A stretch of 5,291 nucleotides of DNA, taken from NCBI GenBank assembly GCA_019057735.1, contig JAHLWV010000182.1, positions 1 through 5,291 of the forward strand, given 5' to 3'. Positions within the stretch are counted from its first letter, which is position 1, and each line of letters begins with the position of its first letter. A program made the translations under genes and the position numbers. Positions 1 through 4,705 of this stretch are shown here, one piece after another. Under the pieces are notes generated by a model. That model did no database searches and was not told the origin of the DNA. It saw nothing but the letters and a program-made list of their open reading frames with translations. Origin of the DNA: Promethearchaeota archaeon. GTDB taxonomy: Archaea; Asgardarchaeota; Lokiarchaeia; Sigynarchaeales; SOKP01.

Positions 1-629
1 TCATCTGGTATTTCCCGGTTAATTACTTTCTTTAATATTTCTTCCTTCGAGGGTATGGTTACCACTTCGTGAATGTGTCCTAGATAAGCATCTGACATAA
101 TAAATACCGGGCAACGATAAGTCTCAGCAAAATTAAAAGCAGTAATAGTTAAATCATATAATTCTTGACAACTCATCGGGGCTAAAGTTATCACTTGAAA
201 CTCGCCGTTTCCAGCAAATCGCATTAACCCTATATCGTTATGATGTGGTTCAGTTACAAACCCTGTTCCAGGACCATTACGCTGTACATCACAGAATACA
301 AATGGTACTTCCAGGTTTGCAGCCATTGAGATGGTTTCAGTCATCAAAGAAATACCCGGTCCAGAGGTTGCTGTCATAGCTTTGCTTCCGACTAAAGAAG
401 CTCCAATCACCGCATTGATTGATGCTAATTCGTCTTCCATCTGCATACATACTCCACCAATTTGTGGTAATCTCACAGCAAGATGCTCAATAACTTCAGT
501 GCTTGGAGTGATAGGGTATCCTCCAAAGAATTTCAATCCCGCAGCGAGAGCACCTTCTGACATTGCTATGTTTCCCATCATTAAATGTTTTCCTTCTGGT
601 AAGAATCTTTTGTTATATCCTATATCCAT
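1..629 (-). CDS. korA: 2-oxoacid:ferredoxin oxidoreductase, alpha subunit (KorA/VorB-like), C-terminal part outside window
   Basis: Alpha subunit of a thiamine-diphosphate 2-oxoacid:ferredoxin oxidoreductase, which converts a 2-oxoacid plus CoA to acyl-CoA, CO2 and reduced ferredoxin in the cytoplasm. 209 codons are visible with no stop before the left edge; family members usually have about 350-390. Family motifs seen: GGYPITPSTE (residues 36-45), the acidic MEDELASINAVIGAS stretch (64-78), TSGPGISLM (88-96) and DVQRNGPGTG (114-123). The last differs from the usual GPSTG, and the following VTEPHHND replaces the common PTRPEQ-type sequence, so the substrate (2-oxoglutarate, branched-chain or another oxoacid) is open. 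The ATG is preceded by GAGGTT with a 6-base gap, and the gene starts 13 bases after the stop of the ferredoxin subunit, so the two are co-transcribed. The beta and gamma subunits should lie beyond the left edge. Family assignment is strong; the exact substrate is not. Confidence 0.93.
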   Translation of the reverse strand, partial: MDIGYNKRFLPEGKHLMMGNIAMSEGALAAGLKFFGGYPITPSTEVIEHLAVRLPQIGGVCMQMEDELASINAVIGASLVGSKAMTATSGPGISLMTETISMAANLEVPFVFCDVQRNGPGTGFVTEPHHNDIGLMRFAGNGEFQVITLAPMSCQELYDLTITAFNFAETYRCPVFIMSDAYLGHIHEVVTIPSKEEILKKVINREIPD

Positions 630-642
630 TTTTCTAACCTCG

Positions 643-931
643 TTAAACCTTAGCTTTTTTTGCTATAGTTTCATTTTCTGATTCATCCAAAATATAAATA
701 CACCAATCTGGGCATCCATATTCGCATCTTTTACATGCCGTGCAATATTTTGCTTTTCCTTCTTTAACTAGGGGTATATACGCTATTCTCATATTTAATT
801 CATCTCCCATCTCTAAAATTCCCGTTGGACACAAATATACACAGGCTTGGCAGCCCCCACACCTATTTTTATTTAGGAATAGCGAAAAATTCTTCTCCTT
901 ATTTTCTAATAATTTTGGAATATTGAACCAT
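643..931 (-). CDS. korD: Ferredoxin-like delta subunit of 2-oxoacid:ferredoxin oxidoreductase (KorD-like), 5' end frameshifted or non-ATG start
   Basis: Small 2x[4Fe-4S] subunit that carries electrons from the 2-oxoacid oxidoreductase to free ferredoxin. The main frame holds CGGCQACVYLCP and CTACKRCEYGCP, both complete four-cysteine cluster motifs, plus an extra Cys four residues after the second. The frame is open from 954 down to the stop at 643 but contains no ATG, GTG or TTG before cluster 1. The first TTG (834) lies inside the CxxCxxCxxxCP motif and cannot be the start. An ATG at 931 sits one frame away and its frame stops at 899. Dropping one base near 925 would join it as MVNIPKLLENKEKNF to the cluster frame, giving 95 residues with clusters at C24/27/30/34 and C63/66/69/73, a normal length. 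An in-frame CTG at 936 is the alternative without a shift. First gene of the operon; korA follows after 13 bases. The coding identity is firm, the 5' end is not. Confidence 0.85.
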
Positions 932-953
932 CTCAGTTTTTTTCTAATATCTA

Positions 954-961
954 ATTATATA
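954..961 (-). promoter_or_regulatory. Candidate archaeal TATA box of the korD-korA operon
   Basis: TATATAAT on the minus strand, its first base 30 bases before the ATG at 931. A box at this distance would place transcription start within a few bases of the ATG, giving a very short leader, in keeping with the lack of a Shine-Dalgarno sequence before CTGAGATG. A second TATA-like run (AATATATAT, about 971-980) and the palindrome TATCGATA (966-973) lie just upstream. The region is AT-rich, so a chance match is possible; the identical layout before the gene at 4590 raises the likelihood. Confidence 0.45.
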
Positions 962-1054
962 TTTTTATCGATATATATTTCAATTTAATTTATTTTAAGT
1001 CTTTCTCCAATTATTCTTAAATAAAATAACATCACATCTTAATTTAAACTAAAA

Positions 1055-1065
1055 AGTTAATTAAA
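1055..1065 (+). promoter_or_regulatory. AGTTAATTAAA element just before the lutA-like start
   Basis: An 11-base string with the palindromic core TTAATTAA ends 2 bases before the ATG at 1068. The same 11 bases end directly before the ATG at 4706. There is no recognisable Shine-Dalgarno in either leader. It may be an operator, an A/T-rich translation-initiation context or coincidence in AT-rich DNA. Confidence 0.3.
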
Positions 1066-1067
1066 TT

Positions 1068-1805
1068 ATGAGAAAATTAATTTATTTAGGGTGTTTATCC
1101 AGCTCTAAATATAAAGAAACTTGCGAAAATGGAATAAAGATTATTAAATTCCTAGACGATGAATACGAAATACTCGATGATGTCCCTTGTTGCGGTGCGT
1201 TATCTTATCACATAGCCAACGACGAAGAATTAAAGAAACATGTAGAATTTGTAAATAATTGGTTTAGATCAAATGATGTTTCTAAAATTGTTACGATTTG
1301 TGCAGGTTGTTATAATTACCTAACTCGATATTATACTCAATTTTTGGGTTCTGAATTCAATATTGAAGTTAAACACCTATTACAATTCATGGCTCTACCC
1401 AAAAATATAAAGAAGTTGAATTTAAAGCATTCTGGTAAGAAATTAAAGGTAAGTTATCACGATGCTTGTCATTTAAGAAATGCTGTGATTCCTATTATTG
1501 AGGAACCGAGACTGATTCTGAATTCAATTGAAAATGTTGAACTTAAGGAGATGGAAAGTATTAAAACTAATAGTCTCTGTTGTGGTGCTGGAGGAGGTGT
1601 TTATTCAATATTTAAAGAAAATAGTGATTATAATTCAAAATTAATTTTTAATCAATTAAATCGTGGTAAATTATTATTAACGGCATGTCCATTTTGTTTT
1701 ACGGCATTTTCACGAATTAGAGAAGAGAACCAAATAAAAAAACCTGTTATAAAGTTTGAAGATTTTATTGTAAACATTATGGAAGGAGTTGATCCACTAA
1801 AGTGA
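1068..1805 (+). CDS. Two-CCG-domain iron-sulfur protein, LutA / HdrB-like
   Basis: A 245-residue cytoplasmic iron-sulfur protein of the cysteine-rich (CCG) family that includes LutA (lactate utilisation), the GlpC/GlcF C-terminal region and HdrB. It has two complete CCG repeats. Repeat 1 is C9, C41-C42-G43, C78-x-x-C81, spacing CX31CCX35CXXC, which fits the published motif. Repeat 2 is C134 (in YHDACHLR), C171-C172-G173 (CCGAGGG), C207-x-x-C210, spacing CX36CCX34CXXC. In HdrB such motifs bind noncubane [4Fe-4S] clusters, so this protein may bind two. The N-terminal CCGA rather than the CCPAP of classical HdrB, the length of about 240, and the LutB-like gene directly downstream favour LutA over HdrB. 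No transmembrane segment is seen. The ATG start follows AGTTAATTAAA with no Shine-Dalgarno. The gene overlaps the next by 4 bases (GTGA). Role as an electron-transfer or catalytic partner of LutB is inferred; the electron donor is not visible. Confidence 0.88.
   Translation: MRKLIYLGCLSSSKYKETCENGIKIIKFLDDEYEILDDVPCCGALSYHIANDEELKKHVEFVNNWFRSNDVSKIVTICAGCYNYLTRYYTQFLGSEFNIEVKHLLQFMALPKNIKKLNLKHSGKKLKVSYHDACHLRNAVIPIIEEPRLILNSIENVELKEMESIKTNSLCCGAGGGVYSIFKENSDYNSKLIFNQLNRGKLLLTACPFCFTAFSRIREENQIKKPVIKFEDFIVNIMEGVDPLK
1781..1788 (+). promoter_or_regulatory. Shine-Dalgarno of the lutB-like gene
   Basis: GGAAGGAG lies 13 bases before the GTG at 1802, inside the end of the upstream gene. An in-frame TGA at 1790-1792 rules out any earlier start for the downstream frame, so GTG 1802 is the first possible start codon. 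Confidence 0.6.
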
Positions 1806-3103
1806 ATGAAAACGGTAAGGGACTTTATGAAAAAGTCAAGAATAAAATTGAAACGTCGCAGAAAGAAGGGACTTTAGAAAAGCAATTTGGAGATTTCTGG
1901 AAATTTGCTTGCGTGATAAAGACCAGACAACATGATTTAAGGTATTTATATGACGATACAAGTCGAGAATTTGTTGATAAATATCGTGATAATCTTATTG
2001 AAATGCGAGAAGAATTTGTCAATAACATGGATGCTTATGTTGAAAAATGCATTAACATAATGCGTAAGAAGAATTTCACTGTTCATTACGCAAAAACAAA
2101 CGAAGAAGCTCAAAAGATTTTCATGGAAGAATTAGGAGATTCTAAAATCATCTATAAATCAAAATCAAATGAAGCTAAAGACATTGGGATTATTGATGTT
2201 TTGAAGGAGAATGAGATTACAATTAAAGAAACTGACTTGGGTGATGTGCTCGTTCAATTATTTGATTATAAATTACCTAGTTTTCAAGTCGGCCCAGGGG
2301 CTCACTTTACTGAAGAAGAAATAGCTAAAAAAATAAAAGAAGTATACGGTGTGGAAATTGAACCCAGAGCTCAAGCAATTGTTAACTACTTTAGAAGTAC
2401 TTACAGAAACGAATTACTCAACGATGTGAAAATTTCTTTAACTTCTGCAAATGCTATATCTGCTGAAGATGGTACGATAGTTTTAGGAGAAAATGAAGGT
2501 AACATTAGTCTTATAACAAGAGCAACTGATAAACACATAGTAGTTTGCGGTATTACTAAAATTGTTCCTACCATATTCGATGCAATACTAGTGACTAAAT
2601 CACAGTCTCGGATTAATAATGTTTCCTATAATTACATAAGTCTCATTTCTGGACCGTCAAATACTTCTGATATACAAGGTACAAGTGTTCAAGGTATGTA
2701 TGGAGCAAAAGAAATTGTCGTTATCCTTGTTGATGATTGGAGAACAAAAGCTGCTAACGAAAATCTCATCTACGCGGATTTCTTGAAATGCATTGGCTGT
2801 AAATCCTGTATTTATCCTTGCACTGCTTCACGAGCTTTTGGAAATATCTACGCCTCTAAGTATGGGTTGGGTGCTACTGCAATAATACGAGATTATATTC
2901 ACAATGGTATCGAGGCTGCTGTAAATGATGGTCTTTTTCTCTGTACGGGATGCGAAAACTGTTACCATTGGTGCCCTGTTTCAATAAATTGTGGCGAAAT
3001 TCTAAAAGATATGAAAAAAGAAGCAACGGAAAAAGGTTTAGCGCCCCCACATCTGGAACAATACAAAGAGAAGATATTTAAAGATAAAAATCCGTTTTTA
3101 TAA
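1802..3103 (+). CDS. LutB-like LUD-domain protein with two [4Fe-4S] clusters
   Basis: A 433-residue relative of LutB/YkgF, the iron-sulfur subunit of the LutABC lactate-oxidising complex. Residues 1-80 form a helical N-terminal region. The LUD (lactate utilisation) domain covers roughly 85-310, with KSKS (119-122), ETDLGD (143-148), GTIVLGENEGN (224-234), HIVVCGITKIVPT (245-257) and ISLISGP (279-285). A two-cluster ferredoxin domain follows: C330/C333/C336/C340 and C381/C384/C387/C391, with an extra C397. The first motif ends in C-T rather than the usual C-P. Only about 40 residues follow the second cluster, so the extra C-terminal domain of bacterial LutB (about 475 residues) appears to be missing. 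The GTG start overlaps the upstream stop by 4 bases, indicating translational coupling with the LutA/HdrB-like gene. No LutC or flavin dehydrogenase (GlcD/Dld type) gene lies in the window, so lactate as substrate is only a family-based guess. Confidence 0.88.
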   Translation: MNENGKGLYEKVKNKIETSQKEGTLEKQFGDFWKFACVIKTRQHDLRYLYDDTSREFVDKYRDNLIEMREEFVNNMDAYVEKCINIMRKKNFTVHYAKTNEEAQKIFMEELGDSKIIYKSKSNEAKDIGIIDVLKENEITIKETDLGDVLVQLFDYKLPSFQVGPGAHFTEEEIAKKIKEVYGVEIEPRAQAIVNYFRSTYRNELLNDVKISLTSANAISAEDGTIVLGENEGNISLITRATDKHIVVCGITKIVPTIFDAILVTKSQSRINNVSYNYISLISGPSNTSDIQGTSVQGMYGAKEIVVILVDDWRTKAANENLIYADFLKCIGCKSCIYPCTASRAFGNIYASKYGLGATAIIRDYIHNGIEAAVNDGLFLCTGCENCYHWCPVSINCGEILKDMKKEATEKGLAPPHLEQYKEKIFKDKNPFL

Positions 3104-3117
3104 TCTATTTTGTTTTT
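3093..3117 (+). terminator. Candidate T-rich terminator of the lutAB-like operon
   Basis: The plus strand has T runs (GTTTTTA, then ATTTTGTTTTTA) across the stop codon and the 12-base gap before the convergent gene's stop. Archaeal transcription commonly ends at such T tracts without a hairpin. On the opposite strand the nearest T run (T5, 3086-3090) lies inside the end of the lutB-like gene, so the two transcripts probably overlap at their 3' ends. Confidence 0.35.
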
Positions 3118-4303
3118 ACTTACAATTCATATATTGAAACGGTGCTGCTGTATTTCTCCAAATAGCTATATCATTAAAACCTAATTTTTCTGCTTGAGTT
3201 TCTTCACCATTCAATGTAATCTTTATCTTTAACCATAGAACTTCTGCAAGTTCCTCCACGGAATTATCTCCTTTAATAATTGAACTAACATCAACATCTA
3301 TATTTTCTGCCATCCAATCACAAGTTTTCGGATTCCCACATACTTTTATCACTGGAACTACCGGATTTCCACAAGGACTACCCCTTCCTGTAGTCATGAT
3401 AATAATATTTGCTCCTACTGCTGCTAATCCTGTCATTGATTCAACATCCAAACTTGGTTCGACCATTAGCCATAATCCCTTCCCTTTAGGTTTCTCCGTA
3501 TATTGAATTAATCCTTGAATAGGAGATTTACCCGCTTTTGCTATCGTACCTAAACTTTTTTCTTCTATAGTTGTTAATCCGCCTCGAACATTCCCAGGAG
3601 TCGGCTGTACTCCAAGAAAATTAATACCTAAACCTTTCAGATTATCTAAAAAACCGGAGAGTAGCTCATGTATTTGTTCTGCGACACTTTTATCGATTGC
3701 TCGTTTAATAAGTAAATGTTCTGTCCCAATCCATTCCGTAAATTCTGGTAAAATAGAAGTCCCTCCAAGTCTAACGATTCTATCAGATACAATTCCTAAG
3801 GCTGGATTCGCAGATATCCCTGAAATTGAATCGGATCCCCCACATTCTAACCCTAAAACGATATGAGACAAATCAAACGGTTCTCTTTTCACTTCTTTTG
3901 CGTCCTCTGAAAATCTGCTCCCAATCTTTACACCTTTTTCTATTGCAGCTGGTGATCCTCCTTTAACTTCTTGTAAATCAAAAAATTCAACTGGTTTCTT
4001 TGACTTTTTGATATTTTTAGCTAATAATCTACTACTGATATTTTCACATCCTAAACCAACTACTACAACTCCAAATACATTAGGGTTAGTTCCTAAACCA
4101 ATTAGAGTATTTAGGGTATTTTTATAATCAGGTCCAAATTGACCACACCCTAAAGGATGAGTAATCGGCACAGCACCCTTAACTTTTTTGGCGATTTGCT
4201 GAACTACATGATTTACACATACAACAGAAGAAATTATAGCGATCTTATTTCTAATTCCTACTTCTCCATTCGGTCGTTGATATCCCATAAATTCTTCAAT
4301 CAT
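3116..4303 (-). CDS. UxaA/SuyB-family lyase, large subunit (altronate dehydratase or sulfolactate sulfo-lyase-like)
   Basis: A 395-residue catalytic subunit of the UxaA/GarD family: metal-dependent hydro-lyases for sugar acids, and SuyB, which splits (2R)-3-sulfolactate into pyruvate and sulfite. Motifs in order: GYQRPNGEVGIRN (7-19), HPLGCGQ (49-55), GLGCEN (83-88), GLECGGSDSISGISANPALG (151-170), ILPEFTEWIGTEHLL (184-198), QPTPGNVRGGLTTIEEKS (233-250), TTGRGSPCGNP (304-314) and VCGNPKTC (321-328). Both ends look complete; the C-terminal AEKLGFNDIAIW matches the family's usual ending. Conserved Cys and His in these motifs are candidate metal ligands. UxaA itself carries an N-terminal SAF domain on the same chain; here it is a separate gene directly upstream, overlapping by ATGA, as in SuyA/SuyB. 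AAGGAGGT 9 bases before the ATG supports the start. Sequence alone does not separate sulfolactate lyase from an archaeal sugar-acid dehydratase. Confidence 0.9.
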   Translation of the reverse strand: MIEEFMGYQRPNGEVGIRNKIAIISSVVCVNHVVQQIAKKVKGAVPITHPLGCGQFGPDYKNTLNTLIGLGTNPNVFGVVVVGLGCENISSRLLAKNIKKSKKPVEFFDLQEVKGGSPAAIEKGVKIGSRFSEDAKEVKREPFDLSHIVLGLECGGSDSISGISANPALGIVSDRIVRLGGTSILPEFTEWIGTEHLLIKRAIDKSVAEQIHELLSGFLDNLKGLGINFLGVQPTPGNVRGGLTTIEEKSLGTIAKAGKSPIQGLIQYTEKPKGKGLWLMVEPSLDVESMTGLAAVGANIIIMTTGRGSPCGNPVVPVIKVCGNPKTCDWMAENIDVDVSSIIKGDNSVEELAEVLWLKIKITLNGEETQAEKLGFNDIAIWRNTAAPFQYMNCK

Positions 4304-4590
4304 ACTTTTACTACCTCCTTGAGATACTGACTAGTAAGGTTATGAGTATGTATCCAATCTCCTTTCTTTATATCTTCGGTAGTAATCCCTATAGAGTGGC
4401 CATATTTTTTAACCAATTCACCTTTCTTAATATCTTCTAAAGCGATTTTATGCCCCATCGGAATATTATGATTTATTTTTATGAAAATCTCGTTTATTCT
4501 TAATTCAGTGTTTTTAGAAATATCTATTAAAGCCGTAGCGCTATTATCATCCAAATGCATAATTATGAAATTATTTTTTAAACCAGACAT
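4300..4590 (-). CDS. SAF-domain small subunit of UxaA/SuyA-type lyase
   Basis: A 96-residue protein equal to the N-terminal SAF domain of UxaA-family dehydratases, or to the separate SuyA subunit of sulfolactate sulfo-lyase. Seen: IIMHLDDNSATALIDI (9-24), the HNIPMGHKIAL strand-turn (41-51), KKGELVKKYGHSIG (55-68) and the family hallmark KKGDWIHTHNL (75-85). In related enzymes this small domain helps shape the substrate site of the partner subunit. It is first in its operon and its TGA overlaps the ATG of the large subunit (ATGA, 4300-4303), so the pair is probably made in a fixed ratio. The chosen ATG leaves the expected short lead before the conserved IIMH; the next ATG (Met11) would cut into it. 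No Shine-Dalgarno precedes it, only CTGAGATG, which with a TATA box about 30 bases upstream points to a very short leader. Confidence 0.9.
   Translation of the reverse strand: MSGLKNNFIIMHLDDNSATALIDISKNTELRINEIFIKINHNIPMGHKIALEDIKKGELVKKYGHSIGITTEDIKKGDWIHTHNLTSQYLKEVVKV
4313..4320 (-). promoter_or_regulatory. Strong Shine-Dalgarno of the large lyase subunit
   Basis: AAGGAGGT, a full anti-16S match, sits 9 bases before the ATG at 4303 and inside the last codons of the small-subunit gene. The strong internal site contrasts with the absence of one at the first gene of the operon, a pattern common in archaea with leaderless first genes. Confidence 0.75.
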
Positions 4591-4615
4591 CTCAGATCAA
4601 TACACTTCAAATTCT

Positions 4616-4623
4616 ATTATATA
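4616..4623 (-). promoter_or_regulatory. Candidate archaeal TATA box of the SAF/UxaA-type lyase operon
   Basis: TATATAAT on the minus strand, first base 33 bases before the ATG at 4590. With the usual distance of about 25-30 bases from the box to transcription start, the mRNA would begin within a few bases of the ATG. The same octamer and the same CTGAGATG at the start codon occur before korD. Confidence 0.5.
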
Positions 4624-4694
4624 ATGTTCTTAATTTTCTTAACATTTATAATATTTAATATTTATTTATGAATTAATTACAAATTTTAAAAAAG

Positions 4695-4705
4695 AGTTAA
4701 TTAAA
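4695..4705 (+). promoter_or_regulatory. AGTTAATTAAA element directly before the AOR start
   Basis: Exact 11-base copy of the element before the gene at 1068, here touching the ATG at 4706. It takes the place where a Shine-Dalgarno would be expected. Function unknown; chance in AT-rich DNA is possible. Confidence 0.3.

Larger units (their letters stand above)
932..1067. promoter_or_regulatory. Divergent intergenic region between korD and the lutA-like gene
   Basis: 136 bases, strongly AT-rich, between two divergent starts. It holds the TATATAAT box for the minus-strand operon, the palindrome TATCGATA (966-973), and on the plus strand an AT-rich candidate box CTTAAATAAAAT (1016-1027), which would give a leader of about 20 bases for the gene at 1068. 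I see no RNA gene or strong hairpin terminator. Assignment of the plus-strand box is weak. Confidence 0.4.
4591..4705. promoter_or_regulatory. Divergent intergenic region between the small lyase subunit and AOR
   Basis: 115 bases, very AT-rich, between divergent starts at 4590 and 4706. It holds the minus-strand TATATAAT box (4616-4623) and several TATA-like stretches on the plus strand (for example TTTATAAT at 4645-4652), none at a clearly decisive distance from the AOR start. No RNA gene or clear hairpin is visible. Confidence 0.4.

Noticed and set aside
331..681. Open frame of 116 codons on the plus strand
   Set aside because: It lies antisense to the korA-like gene, whose minus-strand frame carries clear family motifs; the plus-strand product resembles nothing and has no ribosome site.
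832..834. TTG as start codon of the ferredoxin subunit
   Set aside because: It lies inside the cluster-1 motif and would remove three of its four cysteines, although the cluster sequence upstream is intact.
966..973. Palindrome TATCGATA as an operator
   Set aside because: Only 8 bases and not extendable on both sides; in such AT-rich DNA it is weak evidence alone, so it is noted only within the intergenic entry.
740..988. Open frame of 82 codons on the plus strand
   Set aside because: Antisense to the ferredoxin subunit and its promoter; the minus strand has two complete [4Fe-4S] motifs.
1068..1805. Classical methanogen HdrB
   Set aside because: The N-terminal motif is CCGA rather than CCPAP, the protein is shorter than HdrB, and the partner gene is LutB-like with no HdrC or HdrA nearby.
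1825..2028. Open frame of 67 codons on the minus strand
   Set aside because: Antisense to the 5' part of the lutB-like gene, with no family motif.
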